DNA of 62,426 bases from Extensimonas perlucida (GCF_007655255.1 NZ_VMYE01000020.1:1-62426); one strand, 5' to 3'. Numbered from the stretch's first letter, positions 35,655 to 45,829 are shown. The notes: a model not told the origin generated them from the letters alone. A program made the numbers and translations.

Positions 35655-35817
35655 GGAGCCTGTCGGACTTTGGAATCGTCGGCTGTGAATGCGCCGCAGC
35701 GGCCCATTTTTTACCGTCTTCTTGCCCCATAACACCACTATGGGGCGGCGAATCCGGCAAAAACTGTTCTCGCTGGGGCGCATTCTCGCTATCGACGCCC
35801 AAAGTCCGACAGACTCC
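35655..35817. repeat. Palindromic coding-compatible element, 163-bp long form, with TA target duplication
   Basis: This copy has the same length and inner structure as the one at 21373-21535, with roughly eight base differences. It is flanked by TA at 35653-35654 and TA at 35818-35819. On the minus strand it is open and encodes SENAPQREQFLPDS and GQEDGKKWAAAAHSQP. Its right end donates the G of the manC stop codon, TAG. The gap between moaC and manC consists almost only of this element. Confidence 0.9.
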
Positions 35818-37229
35818 TAGCGCCCGTAGCGGTCTTCGAGGCGCACGATGTCGTCCTCGCCGAGATAGCTTCCGGACTGCACCTCTATCATCTCCAGGTC
35901 GGTTTTGCCCGGGTTGCGCAGCCGGTGCAATTCGCCGATGGGGATGTAGGTGGACTGGTTTTCGGTGAGCAAAAAGCTCTCTTTGCCGCGCGTGACTTCG
36001 GCCGTGCCCTTGACGACGATCCAGTGCTCAGCGCGGTGGTGGTGCAGCTGCAGGCTCAAGGCAGCGCCGGGGCGCACCATGATGCGCTTGACCTGAAAGC
36101 GCTCGCCCGCGTCCACGCTGTCGTACCAGCCCCAGGGGCGCGCCACCTTGCGGTGCTGCGCGGCCTGCGGCGTCTGCTGCGCTTCGAGCTGCGCGACCAC
36201 GCCCTTGACCTGCTCGGCATGGTTGCGCTCCATGACCAGCACGGCGTCGGGCGTGTCGATGATCAACAGGTCTTGCGTGCCCAGCGCCACCACCGGGCGG
36301 TGCGGTGCGTGGATGTAGGTGTCCTGCGCCTGCACCGCCAGGCCCGCGCCGACGATGCGGTTGCCCTGCGCGTCGGCGGGCGTGAGCTCGGCCACCGCGT
36401 TCCAGCTGCCCACGTCGCTCCAGCGCCCGTGGAAAGGCACGACGGCGACGTTCTGGCAATGCTCCATCACGGCGTAGTCGATGCTTTCGGCGCGGCAGGC
36501 GCGAAAGGCGGCGGGCTCGGGGCGGATGAAGACCTCGTCCTGCGTGGCGCCCGCCATGGCGCGGCGGCAGCTCTCGAGGATGTCGGGCGCGTGCGCCTGC
36601 AGCGCGGCCAGCAGCACGTCGGCCTGGCACAAAAAGATGCCCGCGTTCCAGAGCACGTCCCCCTGCAGCAGCAGCGCCTGCGCGCGCGCGGCGTCGGGTT
36701 TTTCGATGAAGCGCGCCACCGCGTAGCTGCCGTCGCCGCGTGCCGCGCCTTGCTGGATGTAGCCGTAGGCCGTGCTCGGAAAGCTTGGGTGCACACCGAA
36801 GGTGACGATGGCGCCGCTGCGCGCGGCCGCGCTCGCCTGCTGCACCATTGCGGCGAAGGCCGCGGCGTCGGGGATGTGGTGGTCGGCCGGGCAAAACAGC
36901 AGCAGCTCGTGCGCGGGCGCACGCAAGGCGGCGAGCGCCATCGCCGCAGCGGTGTTGCGGCCCACGGGCTCGAGGATGACCTCGCCGCGCACGCCCGTGG
37001 CTTGCAGCGCATCGAGCACGAGAAAGCGGTGCTCTTCAGCCGCCACGCAGACGGCGCGTGCCTCGGCCGTGGTGTCGGCTTCGGGCTGCAGCAGCTTGAG
37101 CCGCGCCAGCGTGAGCTGCAGCAGGCTTTGGCCGTCGATCAGGGGGACGAATTGCTTGGGCAGGGCCTTGCGGCTGAGCGGCCACAGGCGCGTGCCCGAG
37201 CCACCACACAGAACCACGGGGCAGATCAT
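35817..37229 (-). CDS. manC: Mannose-1-phosphate guanylyltransferase / mannose-6-phosphate isomerase
   Basis: The 470-residue bifunctional protein makes GDP-mannose for surface polysaccharides. The N-terminal pyrophosphorylase has VVLCGGSGTRLWPLSR, ALPKQF and FIEKPD. HGRWSDVGSWNAVAE follows. The C-terminal cupin (residues about 350-470) is the isomerase part and ends SYLGEDDIVRLEDRYGR, a typical end. The ATG at 37229 gives MICPVVLCGG. The TAG stop is made of the TA target copy plus one base of the palindromic element. No other polysaccharide genes are near. Confidence 0.93.
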   Translation of the reverse strand: MICPVVLCGGSGTRLWPLSRKALPKQFVPLIDGQSLLQLTLARLKLLQPEADTTAEARAVCVAAEEHRFLVLDALQATGVRGEVILEPVGRNTAAAMALAALRAPAHELLLFCPADHHIPDAAAFAAMVQQASAAARSGAIVTFGVHPSFPSTAYGYIQQGAARGDGSYAVARFIEKPDAARAQALLLQGDVLWNAGIFLCQADVLLAALQAHAPDILESCRRAMAGATQDEVFIRPEPAAFRACRAESIDYAVMEHCQNVAVVPFHGRWSDVGSWNAVAELTPADAQGNRIVGAGLAVQAQDTYIHAPHRPVVALGTQDLLIIDTPDAVLVMERNHAEQVKGVVAQLEAQQTPQAAQHRKVARPWGWYDSVDAGERFQVKRIMVRPGAALSLQLHHHRAEHWIVVKGTAEVTRGKESFLLTENQSTYIPIGELHRLRNPGKTDLEMIEVQSGSYLGEDDIVRLEDRYGR

Positions 37230-37328
37230 GAAAACGGTGCTCCGGCAAAAAGAGGGCGCCATTGTCGCAAATCCAGGCTTGGTGACTGCAGGTACTATCG
37301 GCGCTTATCGAATCGACAAGGAGACGCC

Positions 37329-38531
37329 ATGACCCAAGCCTTCATCTGCGACGCCATCCGCACCCCTATCGGCCGCTATGGCGGCGCGCTCGCGAGCGTG
37401 CGCACCGACGACCTTGCCGCGATCCCGATCCAGGCGCTGATGCAGCGCAATCCGCAGGTCGATTGGGCGCGCCTCACCGACGTGCTCTACGGCTGTGCGA
37501 ACCAGGCGGGCGAGGACAACCGCAACGTCGCGCACATGGCGGGCCTGCTCGCCGGCCTGCCCGTGGAAGTGCCGGGCGCGACCATCAATCGCCTGTGCGG
37601 CTCGGGGCTGGACGCCGTGGGCACGGCGGCACGTGCGATCAAGGCGGGCGAGGCGGGCCTGATGATCGCCGGCGGCGTCGAGAGCATGAGCCGCGCGCCC
37701 TTCGTCATGCCCAAGGCCGAATCCGCCTTCAGCCGCAATGCTGCGATCTACGACACGACCATAGGCTGGCGCTTCGTGAACGCGCGCATGAAGCAGCTCT
37801 ATGGCACCGATTCCATGCCCGAGACGGCGGAAAACGTCGCTGCCGAGTTCAAGATCGAACGCGAGGCGCAAGACCGCATGGCGCTTGCCAGCCAGCAAAA
37901 AGCCGTGGCCGCGCAGCGCGCCGGCCACCTCGCGCGCGAGATCACGCCCGTGCACATTGCACAAAAAAAGGGTGATCCCATCGTCGTCACGCAGGACGAG
38001 CACCCGCGCGAAACCAGCCTCGAAGCGCTGGCCAAGCTCAAGGGCGTGGTCAAGCCCGACGGCAGCGTGACCGCAGGCAATGCGAGCGGGGTGAACGACG
38101 GCTCCTGCGCGCTCTTGCTCGCCAGCGAATCCGAGGCCGCGCGCCACGGCCTCACGCCCAAGGCGCGCGTGGTCGGCATGGCCGTGGCCGGCGTGGCGCC
38201 GCGCATCATGGGCATAGGCCCGGTGCCTGCGACGCAAAAAGTGCTCGCGCAAACGGGGTTCGATCTGGCGCAAATCGATGTGATCGAGCTCAACGAAGCC
38301 TTTGCCGCGCAGGGCTTGGCCGTGCTGCGCCTGCTCGGCCTGCCCGACGACGACGCGCGCGTCAACGCCTGGGGCGGGGCGATTGCCCTGGGCCACCCGC
38401 TCGGCGCGAGCGGCGCACGCCTGGCCACCACCGCGGTGAACCGCCTGCACGCCACGGGCGGGCGCTACGCGCTGTGCACCATGTGCATAGGCGTGGGCCA
38501 GGGCATCGCCGTGATCCTCGAGCGCGTGTGA
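37329..38531 (+). CDS. pcaF: 3-oxoadipyl-CoA thiolase
   Basis: The 400-residue thiolase splits 3-oxoadipyl-CoA into succinyl-CoA and acetyl-CoA, the last step of the beta-ketoadipate route. The nucleophile is Cys90 in NRLCGSGLDAV. GHPLGASGAR and CTMCIGVGQG hold the other catalytic His and Cys. The start TQAFICDAIRTPIGRYGGAL and the segment SRNAAIYDTTIGWRFVN are characteristic of PcaF-type rather than biosynthetic thiolases. No other pca genes are in the window. An AAGGAGA site precedes the ATG. Confidence 0.88.
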   Translation: MTQAFICDAIRTPIGRYGGALASVRTDDLAAIPIQALMQRNPQVDWARLTDVLYGCANQAGEDNRNVAHMAGLLAGLPVEVPGATINRLCGSGLDAVGTAARAIKAGEAGLMIAGGVESMSRAPFVMPKAESAFSRNAAIYDTTIGWRFVNARMKQLYGTDSMPETAENVAAEFKIEREAQDRMALASQQKAVAAQRAGHLAREITPVHIAQKKGDPIVVTQDEHPRETSLEALAKLKGVVKPDGSVTAGNASGVNDGSCALLLASESEAARHGLTPKARVVGMAVAGVAPRIMGIGPVPATQKVLAQTGFDLAQIDVIELNEAFAAQGLAVLRLLGLPDDDARVNAWGGAIALGHPLGASGARLATTAVNRLHATGGRYALCTMCIGVGQGIAVILERV

Positions 38532-38586
38532 GGCGCGCTACGAAGGATATGGATCGACCCACGATTTCCAGGCAAGAGGGGCGGCC

Positions 38587-39204
38587 ATGCGCATAGTCCT
38601 GGTCGCCAACCCCAAGGGCGGCGTTGGCAAGTCGACGCTCGCGACGAACATCGCGGGCTACTTTGCCGCGCAAAGCCACGCCGTCATGCTCGGCGACACC
38701 GACCGCCAGCAATCGGCGCGCATGTGGCTGGGGCTGCGCCCGGCGCAGGCGCGCCCCATAGGTACCTGGGACATTGGCCCGGATCAGGTCGCCAAGCCGC
38801 CCAAAGGCACGACGCATGTCGTGATCGACACCCCTGCGGGCCTGCACGGCAAGCGCCTGGACGCCTTGCTCAAGCGCGCCGACAAGGTCATCGTGCCGCT
38901 GCAGCCCAGCGTGTTCGACATCTTTGCCACGCATGCCTTCTTGCAGCAGCTTGCCGAGCACCGCCGCGCCGCAGGCGTGTCGGTGGGCCTGGTGGGCATG
39001 CGCGTGGACGAGCGCACGCACGCGGCCGAGCAGCTGCAGCGCTTTGTCGGCGGGCTGGGCCTGCCGGTGCTGGGCTATCTGCGCGACACGCAAAACTACC
39101 TGCACCTCGCAGCGCACGGGCTCACGCTGTTCGACGTCGCGCCCAGCCGCGTGGCACGTGACCTGGCACAGTGGCAGGGGATTTGCGCCTGGCTCGATAC
39201 CTGA
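38587..39204 (+). CDS. ParA/MinD-family P-loop ATPase without partner
   Basis: The 205-residue protein has the deviant Walker A KGGVGKSTLATN at residues about 10-21, GDTDRQQSARMW, and VVIDTPAG (Walker B). Such small ParA-like ATPases move plasmids, chromosome regions or protein clusters. No parB or parS-like site is visible nearby, so the cargo is unknown. It lies 55 bp after pcaF and its 3' end faces trmL. Confidence 0.82.
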   Translation: MRIVLVANPKGGVGKSTLATNIAGYFAAQSHAVMLGDTDRQQSARMWLGLRPAQARPIGTWDIGPDQVAKPPKGTTHVVIDTPAGLHGKRLDALLKRADKVIVPLQPSVFDIFATHAFLQQLAEHRRAAGVSVGLVGMRVDERTHAAEQLQRFVGGLGLPVLGYLRDTQNYLHLAAHGLTLFDVAPSRVARDLAQWQGICAWLDT

Positions 39205-39215
39205 ACATCAGTGCT

Positions 39216-39695
39216 TCACGGCGCGTCGTCTGGCATGGCAAATCCATTTTGCCGCCAGGCCTCGAACACGGTCACGGCCACGGCGTTCGAGAGGTTGAGG
39301 CTGCGCTGGCCCGGACGCATGGGCAGACGCAGGCGCTGCGCAGGAGGAAAGCGCTCGCGCAACGCGGGCGACAGGCCGCGTGTTTCGGCGCCGAACACCA
39401 GCCAGTCGCCGGACATGAAGCGGCCGGCATAGACGCTCTGGCTGCCTTGCGTGGTCAGCGCGAACATGCGTGCGGGATCGGGCTGCTGGCTTTGCAGTAA
39501 GGCTTCCCAGTCGCGGTGGCGCTGCACGCGCGCATATTCGTGGTAGTCGAGCCCCGCGCGGCGCAGGCGCCGGTCGTCCATGGCAAAGCCCAGCGGCTCG
39601 ACCAGGTGCAGCTCGCAGCCGGTGTTGGCCGCGAGGCGGATCACGTTACCGGTGTTGGGCGGGATTTCAGGTTCGACGAGGACGATGCGGAACAT
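39216..39695 (-). CDS. trmL: tRNA (cytidine(34)-2'-O)-methyltransferase
   Basis: The 159-residue SPOUT enzyme methylates the wobble base ribose of certain leucine tRNAs. The start MFRIVLVEPEIPPNTGNVIR, the middle VFGAETRGLSP and the knot LRLPMRPGQRSLNLSNAVAV are standard. The ATG at 39695 is used; one at 39704 adds three residues. Confidence 0.92.
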   Translation of the reverse strand: MFRIVLVEPEIPPNTGNVIRLAANTGCELHLVEPLGFAMDDRRLRRAGLDYHEYARVQRHRDWEALLQSQQPDPARMFALTTQGSQSVYAGRFMSGDWLVFGAETRGLSPALRERFPPAQRLRLPMRPGQRSLNLSNAVAVTVFEAWRQNGFAMPDDAP

Positions 39696-39738
39696 GGTGC
39701 GCATTGTCGCGCGCGGCTCCATGCCCCGCGCTTCGCGT

Positions 39739-40497
39739 TCAGCGTGCCGGTGTGCGCGCGAGCACCAGCGCGGTGATGTGCGCGGCGCCCGCAGCGCGCA
39801 GCGCCTGCGCTGCGGCGTCCAGCGTGGCGCCCGTTGTGAGCACGTCGTCGATGAGCACGATGCGCTGCCCGGCGAGGTCCGCCGCGCGCAGCGGCTCGAC
39901 GGCAAAAGCACCCTGCAGATTGCGCAGCCGTTCGCGGCGCGGCAGGCTGCTTTGCGCTTGCGTGTCGCGCAGGCGCAGCAGCAGGTGCTTGTCGGTTTTG
40001 TGCGCTGCCAGCCGCTGCGCGAGCAGCGCGGCCTGGTTGAAGCCGCGTTCGCGCAGGCGCGCGCGAGCGAGCGGCACGGGCAGCACGCGGTCGGCGGCAT
40101 CGAGCGCTGACTCGGCGCCGGGTGTGGCACGTAGCAATCCTGCCAGCGCTGCCGCCCAGCCCGGGTCGCCATGGAATTTGAAGTCTGCGATCACCCCGGC
40201 CCAGGGGTAGCCGTAATCGACCGCAGCGTGACAGGCGTCGAGCATGGGTGGCGTGCGCAGGCAGGCGCCACAGGTGTGCACGCCCGCGGGTACAGGCAGC
40301 GCACAGCGCAGGCAACGCGTGCGTGGCTGGGCGAAGCGTGCCACGCAACCCGAGCAGATGCGTTGCGCAGGCCAGACGCGGCAGATTGCGCATTGGCTGG
40401 GCACGCGAAACAGAAGGTGGTCGTATACCCTGCGCGCTATCTGCGCGGTAAAACGTGGGGCACCAGCGGGCAAAGCGGCCATGAGTCCAAAGCGCAT
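39739..40497 (-). CDS. comF: ComF family phosphoribosyltransferase-like protein
   Basis: The 252-residue protein has an N-terminal cysteine-rich zinc finger (CAICRVWPAQRICSGC, CLRCALPVP, CGACL) and a C-terminal phosphoribosyltransferase fold with VLIDDVLTTGATL. ERGFNQAALLAQRLA is typical of ComF, needed in other bacteria for DNA uptake. The start at 40497 or at 40482 is possible. It lies 43 bp upstream of trmL on the same strand. Confidence 0.87.
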   Translation of the reverse strand: MRFGLMAALPAGAPRFTAQIARRVYDHLLFRVPSQCAICRVWPAQRICSGCVARFAQPRTRCLRCALPVPAGVHTCGACLRTPPMLDACHAAVDYGYPWAGVIADFKFHGDPGWAAALAGLLRATPGAESALDAADRVLPVPLARARLRERGFNQAALLAQRLAAHKTDKHLLLRLRDTQAQSSLPRRERLRNLQGAFAVEPLRAADLAGQRIVLIDDVLTTGATLDAAAQALRAAGAAHITALVLARTPAR

Positions 40498-40516
40498 GCG
40501 CTGCGGGAGCGGGCCT

Positions 40517-40963
40517 TCAAGAGCCGCCGCTGCGTTTGATCTTGGGCGCCGAGTAGGTCGGCGACTCCGGTGGTGCCTGCTGTGCCAGGCGCTCCTGCTG
40601 CGCGGTCTGGTGGACGTTTTGTGCGACCTCCACGGCGTTGCTGCTGGCGCGCCACATCGATTGGACGAAGTCCAGCAACTGCTGGTACAGCGGAGGCTGC
40701 GGCGGAATTTGTTCTTTGGCTTTTTGCTCTTTTTCGGCCGGAGTCTCGATGCCGTCGCGGCGCGCACGCATGCCGTCCGTGCCTTCGGTTTGCAGCTTTT
40801 CGGGGGTGCGCAAGGTGCTGCCTTCGCCGAGGCGGTCGGTCGACTCGACCGGATGTGAAGTGTTGACCGGACGCACGGGCGGCGCGCCCGAGGCGCCGCT
40901 CGAATACAAGTCCGCCCCTTGCGGTCGCCAAGGAGGAGATCGGTCTACGGCATGAATGGGCAT
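40517..40963 (-). CDS. Hypothetical soluble protein
   Basis: The 148-residue protein starts MPIHAVDRSPPWRPQGADLY after a good AAAGGAG site. It is rich in Pro, Gln, Ser and Glu, with a possible helix at about residues 95-130 (YQQLLDFVQSMWRASSNAVE) and a basic end. There is no signal peptide or membrane segment. I do not recognise the family. It lies 19 bp upstream of comF and could share its transcript. The ribosome site and codon pattern support a real gene. Confidence 0.55.
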   Translation of the reverse strand: MPIHAVDRSPPWRPQGADLYSSGASGAPPVRPVNTSHPVESTDRLGEGSTLRTPEKLQTEGTDGMRARRDGIETPAEKEQKAKEQIPPQPPLYQQLLDFVQSMWRASSNAVEVAQNVHQTAQQERLAQQAPPESPTYSAPKIKRSGGS

Positions 40964-41162
40964 GGGGTGCTCCTTTCGGCAAACAAATGAAGCGGCGCGC
41001 AATGGACTTCCGCCGTCTCGCTCTTCATTTCGTCAAAAAGAAGGGGAAATTAAGGCCTTTTTTCAGGATGGTCGTCGTATCAGGGTTTTCACTGATGTGC
41101 TGGAAGCGGCCTTGCAAGTCTATGGCGGGAAAATGGCTTGCTTTCTTCAGGAGACGTTCCCC

Positions 41163-42674
41163 ATGAATATCACCGAACTGTTGCGCCGCAGCGCCCTTGC
41201 GTATGCCGAGCGGCCTGCCGTGCTCACGGGCGACGAAGTGTTGATGGATTACCGCACGCTCGGTGCCCGCGTGGCCGGGCTCGCGGGTTTTTTGCGCCAC
41301 CAATGGGGCGTGGCGCCGGGCGAGCGCGTGGCGATTTTTTCCGCCAACTGCCCGCAATACCTCGAGGCGCTGCACGCCGTGTATTGGGCCGGTGCGGTGA
41401 CGGTGCCGGTCAACTACAAACTGCATGCCAAGGAGTTGGCCTACGTGCTTGCCGACGCCGGGGTGCGCTGGGTGTTCGTCTCTGAAGAGCTGCGGGACGC
41501 GGCGCTCGCCGCGGGGGCGGATGCGGCGCACACGCTGGTGCTCGGCAGCGCGGCATACGCGCAGGCCCTGCTGCACGCGCCGCTGGCGCTGCAGGAGCGC
41601 GCGCCTGACGACCTCGCCTCGCTGTTTTACACCTCGGGCACCACGGGCCGGCCCAAGGGGGTGATGCAGACGCACTGCAACCTGCTGACCACGACGCTGT
41701 GCTACTTTTCCGACGTGGACGACATTGCGCCCGAGGACGCCATGGTCTATGCCGCGCCTATGTCGCACGGCGCGGGCATCTACAACTACGCGCAGATGCA
41801 GCGCGGCGCGCGGCATGTGGTGCCGCGCTCGGGCGGCTTCGATCCGGCCGAGCTCGTGCAGCTCGCGGCCTCGGTGGGACGGCTCACGCTGTTTGCCGCG
41901 CCGACCATGGTGCGCCGCCTCGTCGAATACGTGAAGGCGACGGGTGCCGACGTGTCGGGTTTCAAAACCATCGTCTATGGCGGCGGGCCCATGTACGTCG
42001 ACGACCTGCGCGAGGCGCTGCGCGTGATGGGGCAGCGTTTCGTGCAGATTTACGGCCAGGGCGAGAGCCCGATGACGATCACGGCGCTCGCGCGCTGGCA
42101 CTTGGCCGACATGGGCCATCCGCGCTGGCTGCAACGCGCCGCTTCGGTCGGCACGGCGCAGGCAGCGGTGCAGGTGCGCGTGGTCGATGAGGCCGGCAAC
42201 ACCTTGCCGCCCGGCGCCCTGGGCGAGGTGGTGGTGCGCGGGCCGAGCGTGATGCCCGGCTACTGGCGCAACCCCGAGGCCACGGCCAAGACGCTGCGCG
42301 ACGGCTGGCTTTACACGGGCGACGTGGGGCAGCTCGACGCGGACGGCTTTCTCACACTTCTCGACCGCTCCAAGGACGTGATCATCTCGGGCGGCTCGAA
42401 CATCTATCCGCGCGAGGTCGAGGAGGTACTGCTCTTGCACCCGCAGGTGCGCGAAGTGGCTGTCGTGGGCCTGCGCGACGCCGAATGGGGCGAAGTGCCC
42501 GTGGCCTTCATCGTGGGCGACGAGGTCAGCGCCGAGGAGCTCGATGCGCTGTGCCTCGAACACATCGCCCGCTTCAAGCGCCCCAAGCGTTACGAGTTCG
42601 TCGAGGCGCTGCCCAAGAACAGCTACGGAAAAGTGCTAAAAACCGAGCTTCGCGCCCTATTGACAAGCACTTGA
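41163..42674 (+). CDS. Acyl-CoA synthetase (AMP-forming), substrate unknown
   Basis: The 503-residue protein of the adenylating (ANL) superfamily joins an organic acid to CoA via an acyl-AMP. Motifs are FYTSGTTGRPKGVMQTH (ATP loop), IYGQGESPMTI, WLYTGDVGQLDADG, the hinge LDRSKDVIISGGSNIYP and the final lysine in PKNSYGKVLKTEL. The order suggests a fatty or aromatic acid CoA ligase. The substrate cannot be told. The ATG at 41163 follows AGGAGA. Its stop lies 3 bp from the stop of creA. Confidence 0.85.
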   Translation: MNITELLRRSALAYAERPAVLTGDEVLMDYRTLGARVAGLAGFLRHQWGVAPGERVAIFSANCPQYLEALHAVYWAGAVTVPVNYKLHAKELAYVLADAGVRWVFVSEELRDAALAAGADAAHTLVLGSAAYAQALLHAPLALQERAPDDLASLFYTSGTTGRPKGVMQTHCNLLTTTLCYFSDVDDIAPEDAMVYAAPMSHGAGIYNYAQMQRGARHVVPRSGGFDPAELVQLAASVGRLTLFAAPTMVRRLVEYVKATGADVSGFKTIVYGGGPMYVDDLREALRVMGQRFVQIYGQGESPMTITALARWHLADMGHPRWLQRAASVGTAQAAVQVRVVDEAGNTLPPGALGEVVVRGPSVMPGYWRNPEATAKTLRDGWLYTGDVGQLDADGFLTLLDRSKDVIISGGSNIYPREVEEVLLLHPQVREVAVVGLRDAEWGEVPVAFIVGDEVSAEELDALCLEHIARFKRPKRYEFVEALPKNSYGKVLKTELRALLTST

Positions 42675-42677
42675 AGC

Positions 42678-43184
42678 TCATTTTTTGATAGGGATTGGCT
42701 GCGAAGAAAGGACAGGTACGGCAGTGACGGCGTTTTGCGGCGAGCCGTCGATGAGCTTGTCCGAGTAGGTCAGGTACACCAGGGCGTTGCGCTTTGGATC
42801 GACCATGCGCACGACGCGCAGGCGCTTGAACAGTACCGACATGCGCTCGGAAAACACTTCGTCCTGCAGGGGCAGGGGCTTGTCAAAGCGCAGGGGTCCG
42901 ACCTGACGGCAGGCGATGGATGCCTCGGCCTTGTCTTCCGCCAGCCCCAGCGCGCCGGAGATGCCGCCCGTGCGCGCCCGCGAGACGTAACAGGTCACGC
43001 CGTCCACGAGCGGGTCGTCGTAGGCCTCGACCACCACTTTGTGGTTGGGGCCTACCCACTGAAAGGCGGTGCTGACGGCGCCTATGACTTCAGCGTGTGC
43101 CTTGGCGAGGAGCAGTAGGCCGATTCCGCATGCCGCAGCGAGGCCGATGGCCAAGGCGGTGCGCATCAGGACAACAAGGCGCAT
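42678..43184 (-). CDS. creA: CreA family exported protein
   Basis: The 168-residue protein starts with a signal peptide ([20 protein letters not shown], then a likely cut after AHA). The body has [20 protein letters not shown] and SIACRQVGP, which are CreA family blocks. The two cysteines could form a disulfide. No function is established. It starts 2 bp after the cphA stop on the same strand, so it is read with the cyanophycin genes, but no functional link is known. Confidence 0.82.
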   Translation of the reverse strand: MRLVVLMRTALAIGLAAACGIGLLLLAKAHAEVIGAVSTAFQWVGPNHKVVVEAYDDPLVDGVTCYVSRARTGGISGALGLAEDKAEASIACRQVGPLRFDKPLPLQDEVFSERMSVLFKRLRVVRMVDPKRNALVYLTYSDKLIDGSPQNAVTAVPVLSSQPIPIKK

Positions 43185-43186
43185 GC

Positions 43187-45757
43187 TCACGCGCTGACTT
43201 CCTGGATGCGCCGCGCCAGATGCGCGAGCGCTTCTTCGACCTGATCGACGAGGATCAGGCACAGGTCGCCCGGCTCCAGGCGCGCGAGCGCCTTGTCGAT
43301 GGCGAGGAATTCGCCGCGCACCTCCTCGATGTGGTGTGCGCGCTTGGCGCCGGCCAGGCCTTCGCGCAGCAACGCGATCACTTCACCGTCGTCCCGGCCG
43401 CGCTGGGCGGCGTCCTGGTAAAGCATCACGTCGTCGAAGGCGTCGCCCAGAATCTCGGTTTGCACGCGCAAGTCTTCGTCGCGCCGGTCGCCTGCGCCGC
43501 TGATGACCACGCTGCGCCGGCGCGCGGGCAGGGCGTCGATGGCGGCCACGAGGGCGCGCATGGCGTCGGCGTTGTGGCCGTAATCCGCAATCACCGTGGC
43601 GCCGCGGTAGTCCATGAGGTTGAAGCGCCCCGGCGCGTTGTCGGTGTCGTTCACGAAGCCCGAGAGCCCGCGGCGTATGGTCTGCCAGGGCAGGCCCACG
43701 CCCCAGGCCGCGGCCACGGCGGCCATGACGTTTTCGACCTGAAAGCCGATGCGCCCGTTGCGCGTGATGGGCACGTCGCGCAGGTGGATGGCTTCGCGCC
43801 ACGAGCCTTCGGCGGCGACGATGGAGTCGCCATCGACATACACCGTGCGCTTGCCTTGCGCGCGGTGCGTGGCCATCACGGGGTGGTGGCGGTCGCTCGC
43901 GAAGTAGATCACCTGACCGGGGCAGGCCGAGGCCATGGCGGCGACGATGGGGTCGGCCGCGTTGAGCACGGCATAGCCTGTGGGCGCGACGTTTTGCACG
44001 ATTACGCGCTTGAGCACGGCCAGGTCTTCCACGGTGGTGATGTAGTTCAGGCCCAGGTGGTCGCCCGCACCGATGTTGGTCACTACCGCGACCTGGCAGC
44101 GGTCGAAGCCCAGGCCCTCGCGCAGGATGCCGCCGCGCGCGGTCTCGAACACGGCGGCGTCCACCTCGGGGTGCAGCAGCACGTTGCGCGCGCTGCGCGG
44201 GCCCGAGCAGTCGCCGCTGTCGATCTGGCGGCCATCGACATAGACGCCGTCGGTGTTGGTCATGCCCACACGCTGGCCGTGCGCGGTAAAGAGGTGCGCG
44301 ATCAGGCGCGTGACGGTGGTCTTGCCGTTCGTGCCCGTGACCGCGACCACAGGGATGCGCCCCTCCTGCCCGTGCGCGAACAGCCGCTCGACGATGGCCT
44401 GGCCCACATTGCGCGGCTTGCCATACGAGGGCGCAAGGTGCATGCGCAGCCCCGGTGCGGCGTTGACCTCGACGATGCCGCCGCTTTGTTCTTCGAGCGG
44501 GCGCAGCACGGTCTGCGCGACCATGTCCACGCCGCAGATGTGCAGCCCCACCATCTGCGCGGCGGCCACGGCGCGCGCCGCGACTTCGGGGTGTACGTCG
44601 TCGGTCACGTCGGTGGCGCTGCCGCCCGTGGAGAGGTTGGCGTTGTTGCGCAGGATCACGCGCTGGCCTTTGGCCGGCACCGAGTCGGGCGTGAGGTTTT
44701 GCGCGGCGAGCTGCGCGAGCGCGATGTCGTCGAGGCGGATCTTGGTCAGCGCGGTGGCGTGGCCCTCGCCGCGGCGCGGGTCCTGGTTGACCTGCTCGAC
44801 CAGCGCGCGCACCGTGTGCTGGCCGTCGCCGAGCACCTGCGGCGGGTCGCGCCGCGCGGCCGCGACGAGCTGGTCGCCCACCACGAGCAGGCGAAAGTCG
44901 TGCCCCGGCAGGTAACGTTCGACCATGACGGTACCGTATTCGGCCGCGCTGCGGTAGGCTTCTTCGAGTCCGGCGCGGTCGTTGATGTTGACCGTCACGC
45001 CCTTGCCCTGGTTGCCGTCCTGCGGCTTAACGACCACGGGCAGGCCGACTTCGAGCGCCACTTGCCAGGCCTCGTCCACGCTCTCGACCGGGCGGCCGCG
45101 CGGCACCGGCACGCCCGCGGCGTGCAGCAGGCGCTTGGTGAGGTCTTTGTCCTGGCCTATGGATTCGGCGACGGCGCTGGTGGCGTCGATCTCGGCGGCC
45201 TGGATGCGGCGCTGCCTGGAGCCCCAGCCGAATTGCACCAGGCTACCGCGCGTCAGGCGCCGCCACGGAATGCCGCGCGCCGCCGCAGCCTCGACGATCG
45301 CGCCGGTGCTCGGGCCCAGCCGCTCGTCTTCGTAGAGCGATTGCAGCTGCGCGATGGCCGCGTCGGCGTCGAAGCTGCCTTGCCCGAGCGCCGCTGCGAT
45401 GAGGCGCTGCGCATCGTCGAACGCCTGCCGGCCCACGGCTTCTTCGCTGTATTCGACCACCACCTGGTACACGCCTGGCTCGACTGTGGCGGTGCTGCGC
45501 GCGAAGCTCACGGGGCAGCCGGCCTGCGCCTGCAATGCGAGCGCCGCCGCTTGCAGGACATGCGCGAGCGATACCGCGCCGCCGCCTTCGGGGTGCAAAG
45601 CGCCGATGGCGGGAAAGAGCGCGCGCAAGCGCGCCTCGAAGCCTGGCAATTGGTCTATGGAGCGCTCCGGCTCTGCGCAAGCCACTATGGCTTCGATAGA
45701 AGTGTGGCGGCTCCAGAGGTTGGGCCCGCGCAGTGCGCGGATACGGGATACTTCCAT
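43187..45757 (-). CDS. cphA: Cyanophycin synthetase, full-length
   Basis: The 856-residue enzyme polymerises aspartate and arginine into cyanophycin, a nitrogen store. The N-terminal domain starts [18 protein letters not shown]. An ATP-grasp domain (about residues 160-470) has [17 protein letters not shown] and [14 protein letters not shown] Mur-ligase-like domain (about 470-856) has the intact P-loop [13 protein letters not shown] at about 474-484, [16 protein letters not shown], and the C-terminal part with [12 protein letters not shown]. Both ATP sites look complete, so it should make both bonds. It lies 72 bp downstream of its shorter paralogue. Confidence 0.94.
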   Translation of the reverse strand: MEVSRIRALRGPNLWSRHTSIEAIVACAEPERSIDQLPGFEARLRALFPAIGALHPEGGGAVSLAHVLQAAALALQAQAGCPVSFARSTATVEPGVYQVVVEYSEEAVGRQAFDDAQRLIAAALGQGSFDADAAIAQLQSLYEDERLGPSTGAIVEAAAARGIPWRRLTRGSLVQFGWGSRQRRIQAAEIDATSAVAESIGQDKDLTKRLLHAAGVPVPRGRPVESVDEAWQVALEVGLPVVVKPQDGNQGKGVTVNINDRAGLEEAYRSAAEYGTVMVERYLPGHDFRLLVVGDQLVAAARRDPPQVLGDGQHTVRALVEQVNQDPRRGEGHATALTKIRLDDIALAQLAAQNLTPDSVPAKGQRVILRNNANLSTGGSATDVTDDVHPEVAARAVAAAQMVGLHICGVDMVAQTVLRPLEEQSGGIVEVNAAPGLRMHLAPSYGKPRNVGQAIVERLFAHGQEGRIPVVAVTGTNGKTTVTRLIAHLFTAHGQRVGMTNTDGVYVDGRQIDSGDCSGPRSARNVLLHPEVDAAVFETARGGILREGLGFDRCQVAVVTNIGAGDHLGLNYITTVEDLAVLKRVIVQNVAPTGYAVLNAADPIVAAMASACPGQVIYFASDRHHPVMATHRAQGKRTVYVDGDSIVAAEGSWREAIHLRDVPITRNGRIGFQVENVMAAVAAAWGVGLPWQTIRRGLSGFVNDTDNAPGRFNLMDYRGATVIADYGHNADAMRALVAAIDALPARRRSVVISGAGDRRDEDLRVQTEILGDAFDDVMLYQDAAQRGRDDGEVIALLREGLAGAKRAHHIEEVRGEFLAIDKALARLEPGDLCLILVDQVEEALAHLARRIQEVSA

Positions 45758-45829
45758 GAGAGTCTCTTGGGGTGTTGGTCTGGGCCGTGTCGCCAGGGCC
45801 GTGCGAGGGAAATGATGGTGTAACGGTGG

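Noticed and set aside
35925-37328. Upstream extension of the pcaF frame opposite manC
   Set aside because: Thiolases begin at the ATG at 37329, which has a good ribosome site. The extension is complementary to manC.
42625-42685. Possible further copy of the short interspersed repeat at the end of the acyl-CoA synthetase gene
   Set aside because: GAGCTTCGCGCCCTATTGAC and GCACTTGAAGCTC recall the repeat, but the match is too diverged to claim without a profile.
43097-45823. 908-codon open frame on the plus strand opposite cphA
   Set aside because: It is the complement of a full-length cyanophycin synthetase with intact motifs. The translated product is low-complexity and without domains.
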